From: an uncultured Clostridium sp. | Lineage (GTDB): Bacteria > Bacillota > Clostridia > TANB77 > CAG-508 | DNA: 33,365 nt | Direction of reading: 5' to 3' | Assembly (NCBI GenBank): GCA_948436025.1 | Contig: CAOJHH010000014.1 | Location: 1-33,365 of the forward strand | In this document: positions 1 through 9,615 of the stretch, piece by piece | How the letters are laid out: every line of letters starts with the position of its first letter | Numbering within the stretch: the first letter of the stretch is position 1 | Translations under genes and position numbers: made by a program | Notes under the pieces: generated by a model | Database searches by the model: none | What the model was told of the DNA's origin: nothing | Seen by the model: the letters and a program-made list of their open reading frames with translations, nothing else

Positions 1-2
1 CA

Positions 3-3000
3 AACTATTTATTAGGAAAATTAGATAAAACAATTGCAACATTCTCATTTGATGGAGAAGATGCAGGGCGTATAGTATTAGCAAGTCGTTTTAATAATGT
101 AGGAGTTCGTTGGGATTATAGCCTAGATGGAAAACAAACCTGGCATGAGGTTTCATTTAGTGCAGAGGAAGAACACAAACTACAATTAACACAAGGACAA
201 ATAAATAGTATTACATCAGAAAATGATATTTATGTTCATATTGTTGGTGTAAACTATGAAGAAAAAAATTTATATAAGATAGATATAACAGAGCAAGATC
301 GTTTAGAAACATTATATCCTAATGATTTAGAAAATAGAATAATTGGAGTTAATTTAAGCACAGAATGGAGATATAAAGAAACTGATCCATGGACTTCTTA
401 TAAAGTAGCCTCTCCTGATTTAACAGGAGACAAGACGGTTCAAGTAAGACAAAGTGCAACAGGAACAAAATTAACCAGTCCAGCCTCAGAATATACATTT
501 ACACAAGATAATCAACCAAACACAAGAAAATATATACCAGTATCTCATTTAAGCTTACATGCTGTTTCAACACAAGCAACAAGCCAAGGTGGAGCAGCGG
601 TCAATGCAATTGATGCAAACTACAATACAAGATATCATTCCGCTTGGAATGGAAGCGATAGACAACGTTTCCTAATAGTAAAACTAGATAAGCCAGTTTA
701 TTTATCAGCAGTTGAATTTGTTCCAGCTAGTGGAGGAAATGGAAGAATTGTAAGAGGAGAAATTTTTGGTAGTGAAACTGGAGAAGAAGGTACATGGGTA
801 AGCCTAGCAAATAACAATGATACCCCTTGGTCATGGCCAACTCAGGCAAATACAGCAGAAGACGCAGAAAGATTAACAAAGAGTTTTGAAATTCCAGAAG
901 AAAATAGACAAAATAAAGTACAATATATTAAAATTGTTGCAACACAAACAAATGGAAATTGGTTTGCAGCAAGAGCCTTTAACTTTTATCAAGATTTAAC
1001 AAAAGAATCTCATCCAACTGCGGGTATTGCCTATAGTACAACCGAGCCAACCAATGGCGTAGTAGTAGCAAGATTAATCAACCCAAGCACGGAAATCGAA
1101 ATTACCAACAATGATGGAAAAGATAGCTATGTATTTACCCAAAATGACGAATTTACTTTTGAATTTGTTGATAAAAACAATAAAGAAAACAAAGGAACTG
1201 CAAAAGCAAAGGTAACTTGGATTGATAAAGATGGTCCAACAGCAGATATCGAGTATGACTTAGATGATGATAGAAAACTACGTGTTATCTTTGATAATAT
1301 TAGTGAAGATGTTTATTTGTTAGATGAAAATAATAATAAAATAAACTACATTGAGGTAAACGAAAATAAGAAAGTAACCCATATTACATATTTAGATAAT
1401 CAAGGGAATGCTTATAAAGTGCTAGATAAAGATGAACAAGGAAATACCACAAAAATCACCTATAAAAATACAACAGGAAATGTAACAAATGTAGCAACCT
1501 ATATAACAACAATGGAAAATGGAATTGTCACAAACGAGGAATATTTTGATGAAGAAGGAAATCCTGTCACAATAGAGCAAGAAGAACAAAAAGAAGCTCT
1601 AAGAGAATTACAACAAACGACAAGGTCAAATCCATTGGAATATGCATTAGATACAAGCGGAGAATATGAATTTAAACTTTTGGATAAAGCAGAAAACCTA
1701 TTATATAAAAGCATAAAAGTAGATTACATTGATAATAATACTAAAATTTTAGCAAGTGATATTACATATAATAAGACAAAACTAACCAATACCGATGTTA
1801 CCGCTACACTTAACCCATATATTATTGATACAAATGGAAATAAAGATGGAAATGTTATTATAACAAGTGAAGGAGGAAACACACATACCTTTACCCAAGA
1901 AGGTGAACAACGATTTACCTTCCAATATAAAGAAGAAACAGACGAAGATAATTTTGAAGTAAAATCACATGAAGCAATTGTTAACTGGATTGATAAAACG
2001 GCTCCAAGTGCTGAAATCACATACAGTACGACAGAAGCTACTAGTGGAGCAGTTACCGCAACACTAACCAATACAAGTGAAGAAATTAGTATTACGAACA
2101 ATGGCGGAAAAAATACCTATACTTTTACAGAAAATGACGAATTTACTTTCCAATTTATTGACAAAGCAGGAAATACAGGAACTGCAACTGCTCGTGTTAC
2201 ATGGATTGATGAAACATTGCCACAAGCAACCATTACCTATAACACAACAGATTTAACAAACCAAGATGTAGTAGCAACGGTAACCTTTGATAAAGAAAAT
2301 GTTACGGTAACAAGTGAGGGAGGAAACACACATACTTTTAGTACAAATGGAAAACACATCTTTGAATATACAACTGAACAAGGAAATAGAGGAACCGCTA
2401 CCGCTTCTGTCAATTGGATTGATAAAGAAACACCAGTAGCTACTGTTACCTATAGTAAAACTGAACCAACCAACCAAGATGTTATAGCAATGTTATCCTT
2501 TAACGAAAACAATGTAGCAATCAAAGGGGGAAATGGACATCGTTTCACAGAAAACGGAAAATACACCTTTGAATTTGAAGACTTAGCAGGAAATAAAGGA
2601 ACCATTGAGGCAAATGTAACGTGGATTGACAAAATAGCACCAACTGCCCAAATCACTTACAGCACACAAGCACCTACGAATAATGTGGTGGTAGCAACTT
2701 TAGTAAATCCAAGTGAAGAAATTACCATTACGAATAATGGAGGAAAAAATACCTATACCTTTACTGAAAATGGAGAATTTACCTTTGAATTTGTAGATAA
2801 AGTAGGAAACAAAGGAAGTGTAAAAGCAAATGTTACCTGCATTGACAAAATAAAACCAACCGCAAAGGTTACTTATAGTACTACCAATAAAACATCAAAG
2901 CCAGTAACCGCTACCTTAACCGGAGAAAGCGAAAAAATTACCATTACCAATAATGGAGGAAGTAAGAATTATACCTTTAGCCAAAATGGAGAATTTACTT

Positions 3001-3308
3001 TTGAATTTGTAGACGAAGCAGGAAACAAAGGAAGTGCAGTAGCAAAGGTAAATTGGATTGAAAAAGAACCAACCAAACCAGACCCAGAAGAACCAACAAA
3101 ACCAGAAGAAGTGTTAATTGGAGACATCGATGGGAATGGAAAAATAGGTCCAACTGACCTTGCCAAATTAAAACTATACTTAATCGGAGAAGAAAAATTA
3201 AACGAAAAACAACAAAAAGCAGCAGACATTGACAAAAACGGAAGAATAACAGCTACCGATTTAGCAAAACTAAAACTAATTTTAATTGGAGAATTAGAAG
3301 TAAAATAA
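3..3308 (+). CDS. Secreted discoidin/Ig-repeat protein with C-terminal dockerin, 5' end missing
   Basis: The frame is open from the window edge, so the start and any signal peptide lie upstream; 1101 residues are visible. About residues 178-335 look like an F5/8-type-C (discoidin) carbohydrate-binding domain, with a core such as AVNAIDANYNTRYHSAW and YIKIVATQTNGNWFAARAF. After it come about seven Ig-like modules of 65-85 residues, each starting like PTAxITYSTxxPTN and ending TWIDK, interrupted near residues 420-560 by a lysine/glutamate-rich spacer. A proline/glutamate linker leads to a type I dockerin at about 1039-1097 with two calcium-loop repeats, GDIDGNGKIGPTDLAKLK and ADIDKNGRITATDLAKLK. 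Dockerins bind cohesins, so the protein is probably secreted and assembled into a cell-surface complex acting on glycans. The catalytic part, if any, is not visible. A TTG at 1317 is internal and is not the real start. Confidence 0.85.
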   Translation, partial: NYLLGKLDKTIATFSFDGEDAGRIVLASRFNNVGVRWDYSLDGKQTWHEVSFSAEEEHKLQLTQGQINSITSENDIYVHIVGVNYEEKNLYKIDITEQDRLETLYPNDLENRIIGVNLSTEWRYKETDPWTSYKVASPDLTGDKTVQVRQSATGTKLTSPASEYTFTQDNQPNTRKYIPVSHLSLHAVSTQATSQGGAAVNAIDANYNTRYHSAWNGSDRQRFLIVKLDKPVYLSAVEFVPASGGNGRIVRGEIFGSETGEEGTWVSLANNNDTPWSWPTQANTAEDAERLTKSFEIPEENRQNKVQYIKIVATQTNGNWFAARAFNFYQDLTKESHPTAGIAYSTTEPTNGVVVARLINPSTEIEITNNDGKDSYVFTQNDEFTFEFVDKNNKENKGTAKAKVTWIDKDGPTADIEYDLDDDRKLRVIFDNISEDVYLLDENNNKINYIEVNENKKVTHITYLDNQGNAYKVLDKDEQGNTTKITYKNTTGNVTNVATYITTMENGIVTNEEYFDEEGNPVTIEQEEQKEALRELQQTTRSNPLEYALDTSGEYEFKLLDKAENLLYKSIKVDYIDNNTKILASDITYNKTKLTNTDVTATLNPYIIDTNGNKDGNVIITSEGGNTHTFTQEGEQRFTFQYKEETDEDNFEVKSHEAIVNWIDKTAPSAEITYSTTEATSGAVTATLTNTSEEISITNNGGKNTYTFTENDEFTFQFIDKAGNTGTATARVTWIDETLPQATITYNTTDLTNQDVVATVTFDKENVTVTSEGGNTHTFSTNGKHIFEYTTEQGNRGTATASVNWIDKETPVATVTYSKTEPTNQDVIAMLSFNENNVAIKGGNGHRFTENGKYTFEFEDLAGNKGTIEANVTWIDKIAPTAQITYSTQAPTNNVVVATLVNPSEEITITNNGGKNTYTFTENGEFTFEFVDKVGNKGSVKANVTCIDKIKPTAKVTYSTTNKTSKPVTATLTGESEKITITNNGGSKNYTFSQNGEFTFEFVDEAGNKGSAVAKVNWIEKEPTKPDPEEPTKPEEVLIGDIDGNGKIGPTDLAKLKLYLIGEEKLNEKQQKAADIDKNGRITATDLAKLKLILIGELEVK

Positions 3309-3316
3309 AAGCATAA

Positions 3317-3360
3317 AAATCACCCTTTTCTATATAATGAATAATAGAAAAGGGTGATTT
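3317..3360 (+). terminator. 17-bp perfect hairpin between dockerin gene and PBP gene
   Basis: Arms 3317-3333 and 3344-3360 are perfectly complementary around a 10-base loop. It is placed as a terminator for the dockerin gene but has only a three-T tail. Its 3' arm contains the only plausible ribosome binding site (AAAGGGTGAT) of the next gene, whose ATG is at 3366. Confidence 0.6.
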
Positions 3361-3365
3361 AATTT

Positions 3366-5366
3366 ATGATGACAAACCAAAATAGAAGTAGGAAAAAAAG
3401 AATTATGTACCTACTATTTGCTGTCTTTTTGATTTTTATATTATTACTTGTTCGACTTGCATTTCTTCAATTTGTGCAAGGCAGTTGGTTATCGGAAATG
3501 GCGTATAACCAACAATCCTTAGATAGGCAAATTAATCCCAAAAGAGGTACGATTTACGATGCTACTCGGAAAAAACGTATTAGCTGTAAGTGCAACGGTA
3601 GAGACGGTTACCATTAATCCTATTAACATTCCAGAAGAACAAAAAGAAAAAGTTGCAAAAGCGTTTTCGGATATTTTTGAATTAGATTATGAAAAAACCT
3701 TAAAAAAAGTAAAGAAGAAGAGTTCCATTGAAACCATTGTAAGAAAAATGGATAAAGAAAAAACAGACAAACTTCGCATTTGGATGAAAGAAAACGAAAT
3801 TACTTCTGGTATTAATATTGATGAAGACACCAAAAGATATTATCCAAGAGGAGAACTTGCCTCACATTTTATTGGATTTTGCGGAAGTGATAACCAAGGT
3901 TTAGATGGAATTGAAGCAAAATACGAAGACATTCTAAAAGGAAGCAAAGGAAGAATTATCAGAATGACGGATGCAAGAGGTGGAGAAATTGGAAAAGAAG
4001 GAGAAGATTACGTTCCAGCAGTTGATGGAAAAGATATTGTAGTATCCATCGATATGACCATACAAGCCATCTGTGAAAAATATTTAAAAGAAGCCTGTAT
4101 TGATAATATTTGTACTGACGGTGGAAATGTGGTTGCCATGAACCCAAAAACAGGAGACATTCTAGCAATGGTGACCTATCCAAATTATAACCTAAATTCG
4201 CCATATGAAATCACCAATGAAGAAACAAAAGCCAATTGGGAGAGTTTAACGGCAACCGAACGAAACAAAGAACTACAAGCCATGTGGAGAAATAAAGCCA
4301 TTGCTGATACCTATGAACCAGGTTCTACCTTTAAAACCATTACTTCTTCTGCTGCTTTACAAGAAGGAATTACGACAACCGACAAAGAAGGAGAATTTTG
4401 TTGTACTGGTGGAATTGAAATTGCAGGCACTAGAATTAAGTGTTGGCGATACTATCGTCCACATGGGTCAGAATCGCTAAGGCAAGCACTCATGAATTCT
4501 TGTAACCCAGTATTCATTGGACTTGGACAAAAAATAGGAGTACCAAAATACTATGAATACTTAAGAAAATTCGGATTTTTAGACAAAACAAAAATCAACC
4601 TTCCCGGAGAAGCAAAAGGAATTTTCCTAAACGAGAAAAAAGTAGGACCAGTCGAACTTGCCACAATTAGCTTTGGGCAAAGGTTTGAAGTAACACCACT
4701 ACAAATGGTAACAGCAGTTTCTGCCATTGCCAATAAAGGGGTAAGAATGAAACCACGAGTGGTAAAGAAAACCATTGACCCTAAAACAGGAGAAGTAGAA
4801 GAATTACCACCAGTCGAAGTAGAAAGAGTAATCGACGAAAAAACAGCAAATGATGTATTAAGCATGATGGAAAGCGTTGTTGCAGAAGGTACAGGAAAAA
4901 ATGCACGGAGTAAAAGGTTTTCGAGTAGGAGGAAAAACAGGAACTTCAGAAGATGGCGTAAACACAAACAAATATGTAACTTCTTTTATAGGAGTAGCAC
5001 CCATTTCCGATCCGCAAATTGTATTACTAGTAACCCTATATAATCCAACAGGAGAGGGAGGACACCAAGGAGGTGCTGTTGCAGCACCAGTCGGAGGGCA
5101 AATTCTAGCAGATGTATTGCCATATTTAGAATTAAAAAAAGACAATGAACAAGAGGAAGAAACCATAGAAGAAGTAGAGGTACCAGAAATTCGAGGGCTA
5201 AATCTACAAGAAGCAAAGAAAAAGTTACAAGAAGTAGGTTTAGAAATTACCGTTAATCGTGAAATTGCGGAAGGGGAGAAAGAAGAAGACATAACCGTAA
5301 AAGAGCAAATCCCAAAACCACGGAATCAAAGTTAATAAAGGTTCAAAAATTAATGTAGAAATATAA
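3366..5366 (+). CDS. spoVD: Class B penicillin-binding protein (SpoVD/FtsI type) with PASTA domain, read through three CGGN +1 sites
   Basis: This is a peptidoglycan transpeptidase of division or sporulation, anchored by one N-terminal membrane helix (residues about 13-35). Read with C skipped at 3567, 4906 and 5321, it gives 665 residues, a normal length. The dimerisation motif is RGTIYDATGK. The active-site serine is in GSTFK (Ser about 320), the second motif is SCN (about 378), and the third is GGKTGT (Lys about 523). One PASTA domain follows at about 595-665 and ends KPGIKVNKGSKINVEI. Without the shifts the gene falls into three overlapping fragments ending at 3617, 5043 and 5335, none of which contains a complete enzyme. 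The symbol is by family: ftsI is the alternative, since SpoVD and the vegetative PBP2B look alike. It sits upstream of the murE-mraY-ftsW-murG group. The start is ATG 3366 (or 3369) with its SD inside the preceding hairpin. Confidence 0.88.
3567..3570 (+). other. CGGA +1 recoding site 1 (PBP Gly68)
   Basis: The zero frame reads GCT ACT CGG AAA and soon stops at 3617. Skipping C3567 gives GCT ACT GGA AAA AAC GTA, restoring YDATGKNVLAVSA, the conserved segment after the RGTIYD motif of class B PBPs. One glycine is read for four bases. Confidence 0.85.
4906..4909 (+). other. CGGA +1 recoding site 2 (PBP Gly514)
   Basis: The reading is AAT GCA CGG AGT. Skipping C4906 gives GCA GGA GTA AAA GGT, restoring GTGKNAGVKGFRVGGKTGT. 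This carries the KTGT active-site motif, which is lost in the unshifted frame. Confidence 0.87.
5321..5324 (+). other. CGGA +1 recoding site 3 (PBP PASTA Gly652)
   Basis: The reading is AAA CCA CGG AAT. Skipping C5321 gives CCA GGA ATC AAA GTT, restoring the conserved PASTA ending PxPGxxVxxGSxI and a stop at 5364-5366. Unshifted translation ends early at 5335. Confidence 0.83.
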
Positions 5367-5456
5367 CGTGTTTAGAAAAGAATATTGCAAGGGAGCAATG
5401 CATAAGCCTAATGGATTGCTCCTATGAAATACTAAAATGTAAAAGATAAAAAAGAG

Positions 5457-5485
5457 TTGATAATTATTCATTTTTAAATTATAAT
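5457..5485 (+). promoter_or_regulatory. Sigma-A-type promoter for the 5518 gene
   Basis: TTGATA at 5457-5462, a 17-base spacer, then TATAAT at 5480-5485, 32 bases before the ATG at 5518. A GGAGCAAT/ATTGCTCC hairpin (5392-5422) just upstream separates it from the PBP gene but lacks a T-run. Confidence 0.6.
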
Positions 5486-5517
5486 ATAAATAATGAAAAA
5501 ACAGAGAGGAGAAAAAT

Positions 5518-6096
5518 ATGAGTAAGTCAACTAAAATGATGATAACTGTAATAGCAATCTTACTAGTAATAGGACTAGCTGTAACGGTTATTATTTTAAC
5601 AAATTCAAAAGCAAACAAATCATCCATTACCATTAACAGTGTAGAGGACTTAGAGAATCTAATTAGTAAAGTATATGAAGGACAAGAGGATAAGATACCA
5701 AGTAGTGTTCAAACCCAAGTAATTGATGTAAAAGATGAAGTAATGGTAAAATTGTTTACAGGACTTGATAATGGTGATGATTTGCAATATCTTGTTGTAT
5801 CAGAGCCAATGATTAGTTCTCAAGCATATTCATTTGTACTAGCAACTGTAAAAGAAGGGGTAGATGCCAATAAAATTGCCCAAACAATAAAGGATCAAGT
5901 AGATTACCGAAAATGGATTTGTGTTTCAGCAGAAAAAGTATATACAACTAATAGTGGAAATATAGTATGTCTTGTAATGTCTAGTGAAGAAGTTGCAAAA
6001 CCAATCTATGAAAAATTTAAAACATTGGCTGGAGCAGTAGGACAAGAATATGAAAAAACAGAACAAATCGAATTACCACCAGAAATGTACGAATAA
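5518..6096 (+). CDS. Membrane-anchored DUF4358-like protein
   Basis: 192 residues. There is one N-terminal hydrophobic helix (about 8-28) with a positively charged N-terminus and no lipobox cysteine, so the rest is probably extracytoplasmic and tethered. The C-terminal part (RKWICVSAEKVYTTNSGNIVCLVMSS begins near residue 137; quoted in part: YTTNSGNIVCLVMSSEEVAK) resembles the DUF4358 family of Firmicutes, whose function is unknown. That assignment is from memory of the pattern and is moderate. A GAGAGGAGAAAA ribosome site precedes the ATG. It has its own promoter and a strong terminator, so it is monocistronic. It contains no in-frame CGG and no frame change. Confidence 0.75.
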   Translation: MSKSTKMMITVIAILLVIGLAVTVIILTNSKANKSSITINSVEDLENLISKVYEGQEDKIPSSVQTQVIDVKDEVMVKLFTGLDNGDDLQYLVVSEPMISSQAYSFVLATVKEGVDANKIAQTIKDQVDYRKWICVSAEKVYTTNSGNIVCLVMSSEEVAKPIYEKFKTLAGAVGQEYEKTEQIELPPEMYE

Positions 6097-6108
6097 TACG
6101 TTAGAAGG

Positions 6109-6151
6109 AAGCATCGCCAGAATCAATAAAATGTTATGGCGATGCTTTTTT
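6109..6151 (+). terminator. Rho-independent terminator
   Basis: AAGCATCGCCA (6109-6119) pairs with TGGCGATGCTT (6137-6147) and runs into a T tract. It lies just after the stop of the 5518 gene. Confidence 0.85.
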
Positions 6152-6196
6152 ATCTTAGAAAAATAATACGGTTTCATAGTATGAAAGGGAGGATAT

Positions 6197-7582
6197 ATGG
6201 TATTTTCGAGTATTACATTTTTGTTTTATTTTTTGCCAATTGTTTTGGCTATTTATTACATAGTACCAAACAAATTTAAAAATATCGTTTTGTTAATGGC
6301 ATCATTGGTATTCTATTTTTATGGAGAACCAAACTATATATGGTTAATAATCAGTTCAATCATACTTACTTATATATTTGGAAGGCTAATCGATCAATAT
6401 AAAAAGCAATCCAAAATATGGTTAATACTTTCCATTGTTACAATAATAGGCTTACTCACATATTTTAAATACATTAATTTTATCATAGAAAACTTAAACT
6501 TAATTCGATATCATAAAATATCGTTTGTTTATATAGCACTTCCTATTGGAATTTCTTTTTATGTGTTTCAAATGGTTAGCTATTTAGTGGATGTATACAA
6601 ACAAAAGGCAAAAGTTCAAAAAAATATCTTAAAACTTGCAATGTATATATCATTATTTCCACAATTAATAGCAGGACCAATTGTAAGATATACCACCATA
6701 GAAGAACAAATAGAAAAAAGGACTTATACATTCGAAAAATTTAGCTTAGGAGTTAGAAGATTTATTATCGGATTAGGAAAAAAGGTACTAATTGCCGATG
6801 TATTAGGGCAGTTAAATACCATTATATTAGGAAGCAATGAGATGAGTGTACTGTATTATTGGCTATATGCCATTTCTGGAATGCTACAAATTTATTTTGA
6901 TTTTTCAGGTTATTCGGATATGGCAATTGGATTAGGCAAAATGTTTGGTTTTGAATTTTTAGAGAATTTTAATTATCCATATATGGCAACCAGTATTACA
7001 GATTTTTGGAGAAGATGGCATATATCACTAAGTAGCTGGTTTAGAGATTATGTTTATATTCCACTAGGAGGGAATCAGGTTAGTAAAATAAAGTGGCTAA
7101 GAAATATACTCATTGTTTGGATGCTAACAGGCTTATGGCATGGTGCTGCATGGAATTTTGTGATTTGGGGTTTATATTTTGGAATTTTATTAATCATCGA
7201 AAAGCTATTGTTAGAAAAACAATTAAAAAAGATACCCGTGAGTTTGGCACGAATATATACGTTATTAATTGTTATGATTAGTTTTATCATATTTAATGCA
7301 GATAGTGTAACGAGCATGTTACAAAACATAGGAGGATTGTTTGGAATAAACAAGGTTCCCCTTGTTTCAAAAGAAAGTATATATTACTTAAAAAGCTATT
7401 TTATCATGATAGTCATTGGTATCATTGGTTCTACACCAATAATAAAAAATAGAATTAGTACCCAAAAAGCAAATAAATGGATAAACTGTATAGAGCCTAT
7501 TGTTTTATTATTCATATTAATCATTAGTACCAGTTATATCATCGATGGTTCATTTAGTCCATTCTTATATTTTAGGTTTTAG
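6197..7582 (+). CDS. MBOAT-family O-acyltransferase (AlgI/DltB-like)
   Basis: A 461-residue polytopic membrane protein with about ten hydrophobic segments. It carries the family's signatures: the QLIAGPIVRY region, FWRRWHISLSSWFRDYVYIP, and LTGLWHGAAWNFVIWG, whose histidine is the presumed catalytic one. MBOAT proteins of this type move acyl groups, usually acetyl, across the membrane for O-acetylation of exported glycans. The start ATG 6197 follows a GGGAGGA ribosome site. The DHHW gene starts nine bases after its stop, so the two are an operon; AlgI-AlgJ/AlgX-type pairs work together in alginate and peptidoglycan acetylation. The substrate here is unknown; the wall-gene surroundings suggest peptidoglycan or a secondary wall polymer. 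Confidence 0.88.
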   Translation: MVFSSITFLFYFLPIVLAIYYIVPNKFKNIVLLMASLVFYFYGEPNYIWLIISSIILTYIFGRLIDQYKKQSKIWLILSIVTIIGLLTYFKYINFIIENLNLIRYHKISFVYIALPIGISFYVFQMVSYLVDVYKQKAKVQKNILKLAMYISLFPQLIAGPIVRYTTIEEQIEKRTYTFEKFSLGVRRFIIGLGKKVLIADVLGQLNTIILGSNEMSVLYYWLYAISGMLQIYFDFSGYSDMAIGLGKMFGFEFLENFNYPYMATSITDFWRRWHISLSSWFRDYVYIPLGGNQVSKIKWLRNILIVWMLTGLWHGAAWNFVIWGLYFGILLIIEKLLLEKQLKKIPVSLARIYTLLIVMISFIIFNADSVTSMLQNIGGLFGINKVPLVSKESIYYLKSYFIMIVIGIIGSTPIIKNRISTQKANKWINCIEPIVLLFILIISTSYIIDGSFSPFLYFRF

Positions 7583-7590
7583 GAGGTGTT

Positions 7591-8679
7591 ATGGTGAAAG
7601 ATCAAACAAGACATGTTGTTATTACAATAGGATTTGTTGCTATATTGATGTTATTCTTTTTAGCAAATATCGTAAAACAGGACCAAGCCATATCCATAAC
7701 CGAAAGAAGAAAATTAGCACAATTTCCTGAAATAACGTTAAAAACACTAACCAATGGAGAAGTAAGTAAAAAGATAGAAGACTATACAGTAGATCAATTT
7801 GTCATAAGAGATACATTTAGAGGAGTAAAATCGTTTTTTAGTAGGAATATATTAAGACAACAGGATAACAATGGATTATTTGAGAAAAATGGAGCAATCT
7901 ATAAAATGGAGTATCCATTAAATGAGAAAAACGTCAATCAATCAATTGATAAAATCAATGAAATTTATGAAAAATATTTACAAGGTAAGAAGGTATATTA
8001 TGCAATCATTCCCGATAAAAATTATTACTTAAAAGAAGATGAACATTTGAAATTTGATTATGATAAAATAAAACAAATTGCATTAGAAAAGCTAAAACAT
8101 ATGCGATATATCGACATTTGGGAGGATTTAGAATTAAAGGATTATTACACAACAGATTTACATTGGAGACAAGAAAATTTACAAAATGTAGTAAAAAAGA
8201 TACAAGTGAGTATGAAAAACGAAAATAGAGAAGAAATGCCTTATATAAAAACCAATATGGGGAAATTTTATGGCACATATTATGGACAATTAGCAGTTCA
8301 TGTAAAACCAGATGAAATGTATATTTTAACAAATGATATCATAGAGAATTGCAAAACATATAATTATGAAAAAAAAGAAATAAGTACCATATATCATAAC
8401 ACGAATTCCAAAGATAAGTATGATATATACTTATCAGGACCCACTCCACTAATTCATATAGAAAATCCAAAGGCAAACGAAGAAAAAGAATTATTAATAT
8501 TTAGAGATTCTTATGGAAGTAGTCTAGCTCCGTTACTAGTGCAAAATTATAGAAAAATTACCTTAATTGATCTTAGGTATATATCTAGTACATTATTAGA
8601 AGATTATATTGAATTTAAAGATCAAGATGTTTTATTTTTATATAGTACATTAGTACTAAACCAGAATGTATTAAAATAA
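7591..8679 (+). CDS. DHHW (AlgJ/AlgX-like) protein, partner of the MBOAT transferase
   Basis: 362 residues with one N-terminal membrane anchor (about 8-27) and an extracytoplasmic domain. The domain begins with the typical SITERRKLAQFPEITLKTL segment and shows the IIPDKNYYL, YYTTDLHW (about residue 187-194) and FRDSYGSSLAP blocks. The last resembles the serine block of SGNH-like acetyl esterases and transferases. Such proteins receive the acyl group exported by an MBOAT protein and place it on a polysaccharide. The ATG at 7591 follows AGGAGGT with ideal spacing and only eight bases separate it from the MBOAT stop. No frame changes and no CGG codons are present. Confidence 0.85.
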   Translation: MVKDQTRHVVITIGFVAILMLFFLANIVKQDQAISITERRKLAQFPEITLKTLTNGEVSKKIEDYTVDQFVIRDTFRGVKSFFSRNILRQQDNNGLFEKNGAIYKMEYPLNEKNVNQSIDKINEIYEKYLQGKKVYYAIIPDKNYYLKEDEHLKFDYDKIKQIALEKLKHMRYIDIWEDLELKDYYTTDLHWRQENLQNVVKKIQVSMKNENREEMPYIKTNMGKFYGTYYGQLAVHVKPDEMYILTNDIIENCKTYNYEKKEISTIYHNTNSKDKYDIYLSGPTPLIHIENPKANEEKELLIFRDSYGSSLAPLLVQNYRKITLIDLRYISSTLLEDYIEFKDQDVLFLYSTLVLNQNVLK

Positions 8680-8684
8680 AAAGG

Positions 8685-8719
8685 TTAAAGGAAAGCAATG
8701 TTAGTTTGCTTTCCTTTAA
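8685..8719 (+). terminator. Hairpin after the MBOAT/DHHW operon
   Basis: TTAAAGGAAAGCAA (8685-8698) pairs perfectly with TTGCTTTCCTTTAA (8706-8719). It lies six bases after the DHHW stop. There is no T-run, so termination strength is uncertain. Confidence 0.55.
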
Positions 8720-8937
8720 AAATGAAGAGTATTTTGCATTAGATATACTATGCAAATACAAAGATAAATTATCTAAATTCTATCTAGGTTATGATCCTGT
8801 ACTAATAACATTTCTAACCAAAGACAATACAATATACCATTTTTGTATGCTACATATCCTAGTTTAGAAGTATTAAATGAGTAAAACTATACATCATTTT
8901 AATACACACTTCCGCCTCACGATGTATAATTCTTTTT
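8720..8937. other. Intergenic stretch with a possible coding remnant
   Basis: One plus-strand frame stays open from about 8715 to 8867 (FKNEEYFALDILCKYKDKLS and onward) but has no usable start or ribosome site. It may be the tail of a lost gene. Nothing else is supported here. Confidence 0.25.
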
Positions 8938-9615
8938 TTACATCAATATATTGCTATTTTCTTCCCAAGTTCCTCCTCTACTTTCAAAATAATTTTTTAC
9001 ATCATTAATTCTTTCTTTAACATCTTTATAATTTCCATAAGTTTGTAATATATAATTGATATATATATTATAATTCTCTTGTGCTTTTTCATTATACTCA
9101 CTTATTAATGCTAATGTATCTAATATTGGTGCATTATCTTCTCCATATTGGATTATATAACTATATTTTTCATTATTAATACTAATATAAAATCGTCTTG
9201 TTTTTATATTAGTCATATATTCACGATATAATTGTTCTTGAAATTGCCTTTGTTCTAACATTGTTTTTTCTTTATGAACCCTATACATATATACAACATT
9301 TATTAAAACAACTATAATAAGAAAGACTATAATTACTATTGATAACATTTTAAGATTTTTCTTTGTAGTACCTACTATTTTTTCTGTATTACTAATTTTT
9401 TCTACTAAAATATCTTTCACATTGTTATCTATAAGTTCATCTAAAGTAATTTTAAATATCTTAGAAATCTCCTTTGCTTGCATAATATCTGGTACAGTTT
9501 GTCCTAATTCCCAATTAGATATTGTCTGTCTAGTAATATTTAGCTTTTCGGCTAATTGTTCTTGTGATAAATTTGCATTTTTTCTTAATTCATAAAGTTT
9601 ATTCCCTATTTCCAT
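8938..9615 (-). CDS. XRE-family transcriptional regulator with membrane segment
   Basis: 225 residues. An N-terminal helix-turn-helix of the Cro/CI type covers about residues 5-60 (LYELRKNANLSQEQLAEKLN, then ITRQTISNWELGQTVPD). A linker leads to one membrane helix at about 91-110 (IVIIVFLIIVVLINVVYMY). The last 110 residues are charged and presumably extracytoplasmic. This layout suggests a membrane-bound regulator that senses something at the envelope, but no ligand can be named. The start ATG at 9615 has a GGAGGG ribosome site. It is transcribed against the DHHW operon. The promoter probably lies in the AT-rich 9620-9770 region. Confidence 0.8.
   Translation of the reverse strand: MEIGNKLYELRKNANLSQEQLAEKLNITRQTISNWELGQTVPDIMQAKEISKIFKITLDELIDNNVKDILVEKISNTEKIVGTTKKNLKMLSIVIIVFLIIVVLINVVYMYRVHKEKTMLEQRQFQEQLYREYMTNIKTRRFYISINNEKYSYIIQYGEDNAPILDTLALISEYNEKAQENYNIYINYILQTYGNYKDVKERINDVKNYFESRGGTWEENSNILM

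Noticed and set aside
4906-4909. Extra G instead of extra C at the second PBP site
   Set aside because: Skipping a G (GCA CGA GTA) also restores frame downstream, but skipping C gives the same CGGA-to-Gly event as at the other eight sites.
3366-5366. Three separate partial genes or a pseudogene for the PBP
   Set aside because: All motifs are intact after skipping one C at three identical contexts; decay would give mixed lesion types.
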